A DNA stretch of 64,000 bases from CAYWRZ01 sp964460845 (GTDB taxonomy: Bacteria > Bacteroidota > Bacteroidia > Flavobacteriales_D > UBA2798): contig CAYWRZ010000003.1 in the NCBI GenBank assembly GCA_964460845.1, forward strand, positions 62,001-126,000, given 5' to 3'. Position numbers and translations under genes: made by a program. Below the pieces are notes generated by a model. That model did not search any database. It was given only the letters and a program-made list of their open reading frames with translations, and was not told the origin of the DNA. This document shows, in pieces, positions 53,400 to 61,588 of this stretch. How positions within the stretch are numbered: position 1 is the stretch's first letter; the number at the start of each line of letters is the position of its first letter.

Positions 53400-56024
53400 A
53401 TGAATAAGATCCGGAATACCCGAAATTTCATACTCCGGTTCATGACGGGTATTTTAATTGCCATACTTATCTCCGTATCGGTGGGGATGTTGGCATACAA
53501 CAGCTTATGGTCGCTGGTAACTACTATTTCGGACGAAGCGCAGCCCAACCGCAAGCTCATGCTGCTGAAAGAAATACAATTTGACCTTTCGGATGCCGAA
53601 AACAGTGTGCGCACCTATACCCTTACCAACGATCCCGCCCAACTGGAGCACTATTATAGCAGCATCCACAACGTAGGTGAAAAGCTGGAAGTACTGCGGA
53701 GTCTCTCTATTCCCCATTCGCTTCAGCAATACCGCATCGACAGTATTCAGGTATTAGTGCAACACAAGGTGCAGGTGCTGGATGAGCTGATAGGCCTGCG
53801 CGACAATGAATGGCAGGTCAGGCAGCTCGAAACGCTCAAAAAAGAATTCGAGCTGGATCAGTCCTTGAATGAATCGGAAAAAGAGCAGCCTTTGGCCGAT
53901 TCGAGACGCCCGGTGTCACAAGCTATCAATCCCGAAGAAATAGCCGATGTGCATGAAAGCGCCCTGCCCGCCGTTCAGGAAAAAGGAGAAAAAAGAGGGT
54001 TTTTCGGGCGACTTTTCGGGAAGAAAGAAAAAGCGCAGCCCTTAACCGAAAAGGTGGTGGAGTACGCTCCCGTAATTCATCCGGTAAGCCCTCCGACCGG
54101 GGTAAAAAACGACACGCTCAACCCTTCTCCGCAAAAAAAACAGGAAGAAAAGCTGGTGGCTAATCTTCGTCAGAAACTGGAACATATCCGCAATAACGAA
54201 GCCAGAGAGCTCGAATTAAAAAAACAAAAAGAACTGGAGCTGGTTTCGCGCGACCGGCAAATTATATCGTCCATCCGTTCGCTGATAAATCGTATGGAAG
54301 AAGACGAAAACCTGGCCTCGGCCAGCAATGCGGAACTGGCGTCTGACAGCGCCCGGCAAACGACCAATATTATCTTCTCACTCTCTGCCATTACTTTACT
54401 GGTGCTGGTGGTTTGTGCCATTGTCGTGTTTTCCTATTTAATCGCTAACAACCGCTATAAACGCGTATTGCACGAGGCAAAAAACCACGCCGAAAAATCG
54501 GCCAACGCCAAAAAAGTGTTTCTCGCGCACATGAGCCACGAAATCCGTACACCCATCAATGCAATACTCGGTTTCAGCGAACAGCTCCGGCAAGGCGAGC
54601 TTGCAAACAGCCAGCGCGAGCAGCTCGACATTATCCACCATTCCACCAACCATCTGCTGAGCGTAATCAACGATATTTTGGATTACTCCAAAATGGAATC
54701 TGGAAAATTGAACCTCGAATCGGTAGGATTTAACCCACAGCAGCTCTGCCGAAAAGTATATGATCTGTTTCTGCGTTCGGCTTCCGAAAAAGAAATTGTG
54801 CTGGAGCTGCTTATCGACCCCTCCATCCCCGAAGTGCTTATCGGTGATCCGGTAAGGCTACGTCAGGTGCTGATTAACCTCATCAGCAACGCCGTAAAAT
54901 TTACCGAAAAAGGAAAAGTAACCCTGGGTGCCGGAGGACGAAAGCTGGACAACGGGCTATGGCGCTTAGAACTCTATGTACAGGATACGGGAATAGGCAT
55001 CCCTTCCGATAAAATCGAACGGGTTTTCGGTAGCTTCGAGCAGGCCGACACCAGCACTTCCCGGAAATATGGAGGCTCGGGACTCGGACTCGCCATCAGT
55101 AAGCAATTGGTCGAATTGCAACAGGGTTCGCTCTCGCTGGTCAGTCAGCCCGGAAGCGGAAGTATTTTCTCTGTCTCCTTGAGCTACCCCATCGGCGCGC
55201 ATGCCGATTTACCCGAAGAAGAAAAAGCAAGCCCGGTCGTATTCAAGCTTAGCGGCGGCTTACGCGTCCTTATTGCCGACGATGAAGAATACAACCTGAC
55301 GCTGCTGCAAACCATTTTACAAAAACATCCGGATGTGTTTATACAACTGGCACACACCGGGAAAGAAGCGATAGATGCCTTGAAAAAAGAAGACTTCGAT
55401 CTTGTTCTGATGGACGTACGAATGCCCGAAATGTCGGGGATCGAAGCGGCCAACTACATCCGTCACAAGCTGAAAGATCACAAGTCGAAAGTACCGATAA
55501 TCGCGCTTACCGCAGGGATCAGCAAAGAAAAAATAGACCGCTGCAAAGCCGCCGGAATGAACGATTTTTTAGCCAAGCCATTCCGCGAACGCGAGCTCTT
55601 GCAGAAAATAAATCAGGTATTGTTCCGGCATAAGGTTCCCGAAAAAAAACCGTCTTCCCTGCCGCTGACAGAACAGTCTTATAACCTGTCTGAACTATAC
55701 GAGTTGGGCAACGGCGACCACGATTTTGTGAAACAAATGATCGACATTTTCATCGAAACCTCGCGCGAAAGTGTCGCAATCATGCTCGCTTCCGTATCAC
55801 AGGGCGACTACGATCCTATTCCTATGCAAGCCCACAAGCTGGCCGCTCCCTGTCGGCATTTGGGACTTTACAGCATAGTGGAAAAGCTTAAAATACTCGA
55901 AGAAGCGCCACAACGGAAGCTTTCTCCGGAAGAAACAGACACATTGGTAAAAGCCGTAAACACCGAGCTGAGCCTCGTGACCGCCGAACTTCGGAAAGAA
56001 GTGGAAAACCTGAAAATACCTTAA
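53400..56024 (+). CDS. Hybrid sensor histidine kinase with receiver and Hpt domains
   Basis: The 874-residue protein has a first membrane helix (about 14-34), a long sensor region with coiled coils (about 40-320), a second helix (about 322-348), HisKA with His380 in AHMSHEIRTPINAIL, HATPase (NLISNAVKFTEKG about 493-505, GGSGLGLAISKQL), a receiver with Asp672 in LVLMDVRMPEMSG, and a C-terminal Hpt domain with His812 in QAHKLAAP. It can therefore run a full His-Asp-His relay inside one chain. The next genes are receivers. The sensor region has an unusual basic insertion (about 195-215). Confidence 0.95.
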   Translation: MNKIRNTRNFILRFMTGILIAILISVSVGMLAYNSLWSLVTTISDEAQPNRKLMLLKEIQFDLSDAENSVRTYTLTNDPAQLEHYYSSIHNVGEKLEVLRSLSIPHSLQQYRIDSIQVLVQHKVQVLDELIGLRDNEWQVRQLETLKKEFELDQSLNESEKEQPLADSRRPVSQAINPEEIADVHESALPAVQEKGEKRGFFGRLFGKKEKAQPLTEKVVEYAPVIHPVSPPTGVKNDTLNPSPQKKQEEKLVANLRQKLEHIRNNEARELELKKQKELELVSRDRQIISSIRSLINRMEEDENLASASNAELASDSARQTTNIIFSLSAITLLVLVVCAIVVFSYLIANNRYKRVLHEAKNHAEKSANAKKVFLAHMSHEIRTPINAILGFSEQLRQGELANSQREQLDIIHHSTNHLLSVINDILDYSKMESGKLNLESVGFNPQQLCRKVYDLFLRSASEKEIVLELLIDPSIPEVLIGDPVRLRQVLINLISNAVKFTEKGKVTLGAGGRKLDNGLWRLELYVQDTGIGIPSDKIERVFGSFEQADTSTSRKYGGSGLGLAISKQLVELQQGSLSLVSQPGSGSIFSVSLSYPIGAHADLPEEEKASPVVFKLSGGLRVLIADDEEYNLTLLQTILQKHPDVFIQLAHTGKEAIDALKKEDFDLVLMDVRMPEMSGIEAANYIRHKLKDHKSKVPIIALTAGISKEKIDRCKAAGMNDFLAKPFRERELLQKINQVLFRHKVPEKKPSSLPLTEQSYNLSELYELGNGDHDFVKQMIDIFIETSRESVAIMLASVSQGDYDPIPMQAHKLAAPCRHLGLYSIVEKLKILEEAPQRKLSPEETDTLVKAVNTELSLVTAELRKEVENLKIP

Positions 56025-56042
56025 CCTTTAAAAACGGGTGTG

Positions 56043-56429
56043 ATGGAAAATCGGAGAAAACCTATTTGTGTAGTGGACGACAGCCCGATTGTAGCTGAAA
56101 TGACGGCGCAGTTCCTGCAAAACACCTTCACTTCGCCGGTAAAAATATACCCCAGCGGCGAAGCGTTTTTAGCCGACCGGGAAACCCGGGCGGGAATAAT
56201 TATTCTCGATTATTACCTCGATGCCAAAGATAAGCACGCGCTTAACGGACTACAAGTCGTGTCTGAAGTGCGAAAACACAACCCCGATGTACCTATCATA
56301 CTGCTTACCGGGGTGAGCGACCACCGTCTTCGAAAAGAGATAGAAGCGGCCGACATACAATCGGTTGTGAATAAAGAAGAAAACGATATGTGGGGAAATT
56401 TGGAAAAGGAAATACGTAAATTCCTGTAA
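56043..56429 (+). CDS. Single-domain response regulator (receiver only)
   Basis: The 128-residue protein is a receiver domain: acidic pocket VVDDSP, phosphoacceptor Asp56 in IIILDYYLDAKD, Thr in LLTGVSD, and Lys in SVVNKEEND. It lacks an output domain and may take phosphate from the hybrid kinase's Hpt. ATG at 56043 is used; the preceding GTG is also in frame. It lies 18 bases after the kinase gene. Confidence 0.9.
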   Translation: MENRRKPICVVDDSPIVAEMTAQFLQNTFTSPVKIYPSGEAFLADRETRAGIIILDYYLDAKDKHALNGLQVVSEVRKHNPDVPIILLTGVSDHRLRKEIEAADIQSVVNKEENDMWGNLEKEIRKFL

Positions 56430-56466
56430 TGCTTACTTTTGTATATTACAACTTATCGTTTAGCTT

Positions 56467-57831
56467 ATGACCCAGCATTCCGCATTTAAGATTTTCGTAG
56501 TGGAAGATGACGAATGGTATATTCGTTTGTTGGAGCATACCCTCCTGCTTAACCCCGACTACGAAGTGGTGAAATTTAATTCGGGCAGGGCCTGTTTGGA
56601 AAATCTGCATCAGAGTCCTAACGTGGTTACGCTCGATTTCAGGCTGCCCGACATGGAAGGCTCTGAAGTGCTGCGCGAAATTAAAGCTTCGAGTCCCGAT
56701 ACGGAAGTGATCATTATCAGCGAGCAGGAAAAAATCGATACTGCCGTAGAGCTGCTCAAGCTGGGCGCTTACGATTACATTGTCAAGTCGAAAGACATCC
56801 GCGACAGGTTGCTCAATTCTATCAGCCATATCCGCCAAAACACCTGTTTGCGTTCGCGCATTTCTTCCCTGCAAAAAGAGGTAGAGAGCAAGTACCGTTT
56901 TGAAAACTCGATCATCGGGCAAAGCGAACCTATCCGGCAGCTTTACGGATTGCTGGAAAAAGCGGTCAACAATAACATTACCGTCACCATTTCAGGCGAA
57001 ACCGGCACGGGAAAAGAGCTGGTAGCCAAAGCTATTCACTACAATTCTTCTCGCAAAGATCAGGCTTTTGTAGCGGTAAATATGGCGGCTATCCCGAAAG
57101 ATTTGGCCGAGAGTGAGCTTTTCGGACACGAAAAAGGAGCCTTTACCGGCGCACAGTTTCGGCGCATCGGGAAATTTGAAGAAGCGCATGGCGGCACCCT
57201 GTTTTTAGACGAAATAGGAGAAATGGATCTCACCCTGCAATCGAAGCTGCTACGGGTATTGCAGGAGCGTGAAGTAACCCGCATAGGCAGCAATAAGCCC
57301 GTGAAATTTGAATGCCGTATTATCGTTGCTACGCATCGCAACCTGGCCGAAGAAGTGAAAAAAGGCAATTTCAGAGAAGACCTTTATTTCAGGCTTTTCG
57401 GACTGCAAATCGAGCTTCCTCCCTTGCGCGACCGAGGGAAAGATATTCTCATTCTTGCGCAGTTTTTTATCCGGAATTTTTGCCGGGAGAACAAAATAGA
57501 CCCGCCTTCCTTTTCTGAAAACGCCCAAAAAAAGCTGCTTAGCTACAACTTCCCGGGCAATGTGCGCGAGCTGAAAGCCATTACCGAACTCGCGGTGGTA
57601 ATGAGCAACGGAGCACAAATCGAAGCTCCCGACATTTCGTTTGGCAGCAATGATGTATTACCTGAAGTGCTGCAGGAAGAGCTTACGCTGCGAGACTACA
57701 ATATGCGGATCATCAAAAATTACCTGCGCAAATACGACGATAACATCAAGGCTGTAGCAGAAAAGCTCGACATCGGTCAATCGACCATTTACCGTTTGCT
57801 CAAAGAAGAAAAAGACGCAGTCAGTAATTAA
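56467..57831 (+). CDS. NtrC-type sigma-54-dependent response regulator
   Basis: The 454-residue protein has a receiver (Asp57 in VVTLDFRLPDMEG, Lys107 in YIVKSKD), an AAA+ sigma-54 activation domain with Walker A GETGTGKE (177-184) and the GAFTGA loop (224-229), and a C-terminal Fis-type helix-turn-helix (AVAEKLDIGQSTIYRLLKEE). It should activate RNA polymerase with sigma-54 from an upstream enhancer. It is the likely output of the cluster's kinase. Possible targets lie in the next intergenic region. Confidence 0.95.
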   Translation: MTQHSAFKIFVVEDDEWYIRLLEHTLLLNPDYEVVKFNSGRACLENLHQSPNVVTLDFRLPDMEGSEVLREIKASSPDTEVIIISEQEKIDTAVELLKLGAYDYIVKSKDIRDRLLNSISHIRQNTCLRSRISSLQKEVESKYRFENSIIGQSEPIRQLYGLLEKAVNNNITVTISGETGTGKELVAKAIHYNSSRKDQAFVAVNMAAIPKDLAESELFGHEKGAFTGAQFRRIGKFEEAHGGTLFLDEIGEMDLTLQSKLLRVLQEREVTRIGSNKPVKFECRIIVATHRNLAEEVKKGNFREDLYFRLFGLQIELPPLRDRGKDILILAQFFIRNFCRENKIDPPSFSENAQKKLLSYNFPGNVRELKAITELAVVMSNGAQIEAPDISFGSNDVLPEVLQEELTLRDYNMRIIKNYLRKYDDNIKAVAEKLDIGQSTIYRLLKEEKDAVSN

Positions 57832-57863
57832 GTCCGGTACTTTTTTCCCGGAATGCTTCTTTT

Positions 57864-57878
57864 TTTCTCAAAAAGAGA
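57864..57878. repeat. Inverted motif TTTCTC-AAAAA-GAGA, copy 1
   Basis: TTTCTCAAAAAGAGA occurs here, 33 bases after the NtrC-type gene, and again at 58562-58580 with longer arms. It is an AT-rich dyad that could be a regulator site or a weak hairpin. Confidence 0.4.
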
Positions 57879-57910
57879 GAAACGCCATACTTAGGTATTT
57901 TCTTTTCGGC

Positions 57911-58147
57911 TTGTTTTTCAGCCTTTTATTCTTTTCCGTGCCAAAAGGAACCGTTTTTGCTTATCACTTAATAACGGTTGCTACCTCAAACGGAACTACC
58001 GGAAGCCGGCTCAGGCTACCTCCTGCCGCAACTCCCGGTACCGAAGGTACAACCCTAACGCAGCGGATAATACTGCTTCCGGATCCAACTCCCGGCAGCA
58101 AGTACCCGGGCGCGGTTAATAACCTAAGAAAGAAACAGCAGTTTTAA
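57911..58147 (+). CDS. Possible small exported protein
   Basis: This 78-codon frame begins at TTG with a hydrophobic stretch (MFFSLLFFSVPKGTVFAYH) and continues with Thr, Pro and Gly-rich sequence. No family or ribosome site is seen. It could be a real short exported protein in the gap downstream of the NtrC-type gene, or a chance frame. A terminator follows at 58290. Confidence 0.3.
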   Translation: MFFSLLFFSVPKGTVFAYHLITVATSNGTTGSRLRLPPAATPGTEGTTLTQRIILLPDPTPGSKYPGAVNNLRKKQQF

Positions 58148-58289
58148 AGGGTAGATGAATACTCATCTTTCTCCAACGCAGGCAAGACAGGATTCCCATC
58201 ACACTGCGCTCTTTCGGGTTAAAGTTTGGCAGAGCTTTCCGCGTTAGACTTGGGTTAAATTAGTTTTAGGTAAGGTAAAAGGCTGCGTG

Positions 58290-58325
58290 CCCCCCTCACA
58301 ATAAATGTCAGGGGGGTTTTTATTT
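58290..58325 (+). terminator. Intrinsic terminator in the gap after the sigma-54 regulator
   Basis: CCCCCCT pairs with AGGGGGG, with an inner ACA/TGT, followed by a T-run. It closes any transcript that passes 57832-58289, including the NtrC-type gene. Confidence 0.82.
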
Positions 58326-58561
58326 TAAATTGCTCCGAATTCTTGGCTTTCTTCTTTACCGAAGGTGTTACTTTCCCTGCACAATTCTTCTATTCTCACC
58401 TCCCAGGGCCTGCGCAATTTCTACAAGCGTCTCCCACGTAAAATTACGGATTGTAAAAAAAGCTGGGGGCCGCGCTTCTTTTTTCTACTGCCATTTTTTA
58501 AGCTAAATGAAACTTCGCTCTCCCCTCATTTTCCCAACCCCCATTCTCCGATCCGCAAAAG

Positions 58562-58580
58562 TTTTCTCAAAAAGAGAAAA
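58562..58580. repeat. Inverted motif TTTTCTC-AAAAA-GAGAAAA, copy 2
   Basis: A perfect 7-base inverted repeat around AAAAA, about 50 bases upstream of a sigma-54-like element. This position would suit an enhancer site for the NtrC-type protein, though it could also be a simple AT-rich hairpin. Confidence 0.4.
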
Positions 58581-58631
58581 AAACAAAGACAACCCTTGTT
58601 TTTATTTTCCTGATTTCCAATTAATTGCATT

Positions 58632-58646
58632 TGGCACGGGGCTGCG
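58632..58646 (+). promoter_or_regulatory. Sigma-54-like promoter sequence with short spacing
   Basis: TTGGCACGGGGCTGC resembles the -24/-12 consensus TGGCACG-N4-TTGC, but the GG and GC pairs are 9 bases apart instead of 10. It lies 41 bases before the receiver gene start. The spacing defect makes it doubtful. Confidence 0.3.
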
Positions 58647-58687
58647 GTACAAGGTTTGACTTTAGGTAGGCAACCTCATTCCTGAAA

Positions 58688-59116
58688 ATGTCCCGACCGA
58701 AAGAATACAAAATTGGAATTGTGGAAGACAATGCCTACTACAGGAAAGTGCTTGAAAAATACTTGCAAAGCCTGTGTGAGCAACACGATTATCCGGGACT
58801 TGAATTTAAGATCGAGGCATTTGGAAGCGCGAAAGAGTTCTTTGAAGCACAACCTGCTACTTACCAGTTGCTGCTGCTCGACTACCATTTGGAAGAAAGT
58901 CCCGACAGATCTTCCGATACGGCAGCAGCTATCATCGACGCGGTAAGAAGCAGAAACCAAAATTGCAGAATCATTGTCATCTCCGAACAGAACGATGTAA
59001 ATATCACTGCCAAACTCTTCAAGAAAGGCATTTACGATTACATCCGGAAAGATGATTTCTCAGGCCGCAGGGGACTCGGACTGATGCAACAGATACTTAA
59101 CAACACCGAAGTTTAA
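58688..59116 (+). CDS. Single-domain response regulator
   Basis: The 142-residue receiver has acidic pocket IVEDN, phosphoacceptor Asp65 in LLLLDYHLEE, Ser in IVISEQND and Lys in YIRKDDF. It shares the VISEQ-type strand with the receiver of the NtrC-type gene, which suggests common origin. No output domain is present. It lies 1 base before the next gene. Confidence 0.9.
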   Translation: MSRPKEYKIGIVEDNAYYRKVLEKYLQSLCEQHDYPGLEFKIEAFGSAKEFFEAQPATYQLLLLDYHLEESPDRSSDTAAAIIDAVRSRNQNCRIIVISEQNDVNITAKLFKKGIYDYIRKDDFSGRRGLGLMQQILNNTEV

Positions 59117-59117
59117 G

Positions 59118-59651
59118 ATGAATACCACTCTCTATAAAACGGCGGTACTGTTCTTTCTCATTACAATAGCGCCCGGTGTCAAGGGACAACCCAAGGACAG
59201 GCTGGCAATCGACACGCCCAACTACAAAACCGCAATAGGACTGCGCGGAGGCGAGTCGTCTGGTCTTTCCATTAAGCATTTCACCGGCAAAGGCGCTATC
59301 GAAGGTATTGTAAGTGTATGGCCCAACGACCTCGCTTTGTTCCTGCTTTACGAAATCCACCGTCCGGCTTTCGGAGTGGAAGGACTGAACTGGTACTACG
59401 GCGCAGGCGGACACGTAGCGTTTTACACGCGACGCAGGGCTTACTATTACGACAGGTACGGTAATTACTGGTGGTACAGGGGTCGCAGAGGCTTCGGCCT
59501 CGGAATAGACGGTATAGTTGGACTGGAATACAAGATACCCCCCATTCCCCTGGCCATCAGTATCGACCTGAAACCTTTTGTGGAAGTGAATACCGATGGA
59601 AATGTGTATCCGGCGCTTGACCCCGGAATCGGAATAAAACTGACTTTTTGA
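59118..59651 (+). CDS. Hypothetical outer-membrane protein
   Basis: The 177-residue protein starts with a signal peptide (FFLITIAPGVKGQ) and has short amphipathic strands, a Tyr/Arg-rich middle (YYYDRYGNYWWYRGRRG) and a C-terminal Phe after a strand (GIGIKLTF). This fits a small outer-membrane beta-barrel. It follows the receiver gene by one base and should share its transcript, so it may be part of the envelope response run by the cluster. Confidence 0.75.
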   Translation: MNTTLYKTAVLFFLITIAPGVKGQPKDRLAIDTPNYKTAIGLRGGESSGLSIKHFTGKGAIEGIVSVWPNDLALFLLYEIHRPAFGVEGLNWYYGAGGHVAFYTRRRAYYYDRYGNYWWYRGRRGFGLGIDGIVGLEYKIPPIPLAISIDLKPFVEVNTDGNVYPALDPGIGIKLTF

Positions 59652-59701
59652 ATACCTGAAAAATTTGGCTCTTTTCACCGTACGGTTCTATCATATACCA
59701 A

Positions 59702-59807
59702 TATTACCCAACACCCCGGTAAATTATCTGACCTCGTGCGCAACAAATTCAGCGTGTGGAGGTGCACGCGGCTCAAGAATGAGCCGGGGATTGGGTAATA
59801 ATTTTTG
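59702..59807 (+). ncRNA. Candidate structured RNA with three stems and a T-run
   Basis: The closing stem pairs ATTACCCAA (59703-59711) with TTGGGTAAT (59791-59799) and CCCC (59714-59717) with GGGG (59786-59789). Inside are a long stem (59731-59741 with 59752-59763) and a short hairpin GGCTC/GAGCC (59770-59774 with 59781-59785), making a three-way junction. A T-run (59802-59806) follows. A TTTG (59664) and a weak -7-like TATCATAT (59689) would place a start near 59702. It may be a small RNA or the leader of the lipoprotein gene. Confidence 0.45.
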
Positions 59808-59879
59808 AAGACAACTACATGCCCATTACTACATTATAATTCCACCTTGACCTATTTCTACTTAAACTGTTAAATCACG

Positions 59880-60782
59880 ATGATTATGAAATTCTCAGTA
59901 AAATCTCAGAACCTTCGCTTCGCAGCTCCTATCGCAGGAATGCTGATGTTGAGCGTAGCGCTTAGCGGCTGCTCCAATGAAGCGGAAAAACTGCGCAAGC
60001 AGAATGCGGAGATGGAAAAATCTTACCAGGCCGAACTGCAGGAGCGCGATTCGCTGATGAACGAAATGATGGCTACCCTCAACGAAATCGAATCCAACCT
60101 TGCGCTTGTCAAGGAAAAAGAATCCCTGCTCTTCATTAATAAAGATGATCAGGAAGTGCAAGGAGATCGAAAAGACAAGGTGGTTCGCGATATACAGCTT
60201 ATCAACTCGCTGCTCGAAGACAACAAGCAGAAAATGGCGGCATTGGAGAAAAAGCTGAAAAATTCAGGCATCCAAATCAACGAATTTCAGAAAAGGATAG
60301 ATGCGCTGACCCAAGAAATGGGCCAGAAAGATCAAGACATCGCCCAGCTTAAAGAAGATCTTTCCAAAAAAGATTTTGAGCTGGCCGACCTCAACACCCG
60401 TCTCGACAGTGTAAGCACGCAAATTGTGCTCCGCGAAGAAACCATCACCGAAAAAGACAATCAGATCAACACCTGTTATTACGCGATGGGTACCCGCAAA
60501 GAGCTCCAGGAAAACGGCGTGATTAACCGCGATGGCGGTGTGCTCGGAATGGGGCGTACCACCACGGTAAGCGCCGACGCCAACCGCAACTATTTTACAC
60601 GAATCGACCTCCGTGAGGTACAAAGCATTCCCATCAATGCGAAAAAAGCCAAGCTGATTAGCCATCACGCAACCGATTCTTACGAACTGAAAAAAGAAAA
60701 CGATCAGATTGCGTCGCTGCAGATTACCAAGCCCGACGAATTCTGGAAAGCTTCAAGATACCTCGTGATCGAGGTGCAGTAG
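59880..60782 (+). CDS. Coiled-coil lipoprotein
   Basis: The 300-residue protein has a signal peptide and a lipobox (VALSGCSN, Cys at about 31), then a heptad-rich coiled coil from about residue 35 to 205, then a small domain of about 90 residues (GMGRTTTVSADANRNYFTRIDLREVQSIPINAKKAKLISHHATDSY). It probably spans part of the periplasm. The C-terminal domain is shared with other Bacteroidota coiled-coil lipoproteins, but I cannot name it. The start may be the first or second ATG of ATGATTATG. The candidate RNA lies 73 bases upstream. Confidence 0.8.
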   Translation: MIMKFSVKSQNLRFAAPIAGMLMLSVALSGCSNEAEKLRKQNAEMEKSYQAELQERDSLMNEMMATLNEIESNLALVKEKESLLFINKDDQEVQGDRKDKVVRDIQLINSLLEDNKQKMAALEKKLKNSGIQINEFQKRIDALTQEMGQKDQDIAQLKEDLSKKDFELADLNTRLDSVSTQIVLREETITEKDNQINTCYYAMGTRKELQENGVINRDGGVLGMGRTTTVSADANRNYFTRIDLREVQSIPINAKKAKLISHHATDSYELKKENDQIASLQITKPDEFWKASRYLVIEVQ

Positions 60783-60790
60783 CAAGTAGG

Positions 60791-60856
60791 CACCCCGTCC
60801 CCTCTTTCGGTTTTGTTCTTGCTTTCTCTTCCTTCCCCGGGGGCGGGGTGTTTTTT
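60791..60856. terminator. Possible terminator between the lipoprotein gene and rnc
   Basis: CACCCCG (60791-60797) pairs with CGGGGTG (60844-60850), and six T follow. The loop of 46 bases is long for an intrinsic terminator. It lies between two converging genes. Confidence 0.5.
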
Positions 60857-60868
60857 CGACACGGAAAC

Positions 60869-61588
60869 TTACTGCACAGGAAACAAACGATCCCATGCCG
60901 AGCGGGCCGCAGCCTGCTCGGCTTCTTTTTTGGTAGCCGCCGAAGCACGAGCCACACACTCACGATCGATATGCACTTCTACCTCGTACTGCATATTCGC
61001 CCCACGGTTGTTTTCACTGACCAGCACAAATTCAAGCCGGTGCTTTTCACGCTGCGACCAAATAAGAATGCGGCTCTTATAATCCGATTCCTGACTTGCC
61101 AGCAGATCAATATCAAGGTGTCGGGCCAACACTTTTTCAAGCACAATTTTTTTGGCAAATACATACCCTTTATCCAAATAGATCGCACCTATCAACGCTT
61201 CAAAAGCGTTACCTGGCAGCGACTTCGGATTGTTCATTCCAAACTGGGTATGCCGCACCTGTGCTTCAAGCTTAAAAGCAGAACCCAGGTAATTCAGGGT
61301 CTCGCGTTTTACAATCTTCGACTTGAGCTTGGTCAGAAACCCTTCGGCCTCGCCCGGAAAACGTTCAAAAAGATACTCGGCCACAATCGCATCCAACAGG
61401 GCATCGCCTAAAAATTCGAGCCGCTCGTTGCTGCGCACATGAGCCCCCGGATCGTCACGAATAGACGACTTGTGCAGAAAAGCCTGGGTATAAAGCTGAA
61501 TACGGGAAGGGTAAAAGCCGAAATGTTGCCGGATAAAGCCCGCCAGTCGTTTTTCTTCGGGGGTTTTATAGCGGAATAAGGAAAACAA
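60869..61588 (-). CDS. rnc: Ribonuclease III
   Basis: RNase III cuts double-stranded RNA, including rRNA precursors. The 239-residue protein shows the signature NERLEFLGDALLDAIV with the catalytic acidic residues, ANAFEALIGAIYLDKG-like NAFEALIGAIYLDKG, and a C-terminal double-stranded RNA-binding domain ending in VARASAATKKEAEQAAARSAW. The TTG start directly follows the fabF stop, so translation is coupled. Order acpP-fabF-rnc is conserved in many bacteria. Confidence 0.95.
   Translation of the reverse strand: MFSLFRYKTPEEKRLAGFIRQHFGFYPSRIQLYTQAFLHKSSIRDDPGAHVRSNERLEFLGDALLDAIVAEYLFERFPGEAEGFLTKLKSKIVKRETLNYLGSAFKLEAQVRHTQFGMNNPKSLPGNAFEALIGAIYLDKGYVFAKKIVLEKVLARHLDIDLLASQESDYKSRILIWSQREKHRLEFVLVSENNRGANMQYEVEVHIDRECVARASAATKKEAEQAAARSAWDRLFPVQ

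Larger units (their letters stand above)
58326..58687. other. Pyrimidine-rich intergenic region before the last receiver gene
   Basis: These 362 bases hold no convincing ORF. They contain the second TTTTCTC-AAAAA-GAGAAAA dyad, the sigma-54-like element at 58632 and a run of C and T rich sequence. They probably carry the control region of the receiver gene at 58688. Confidence 0.5.
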
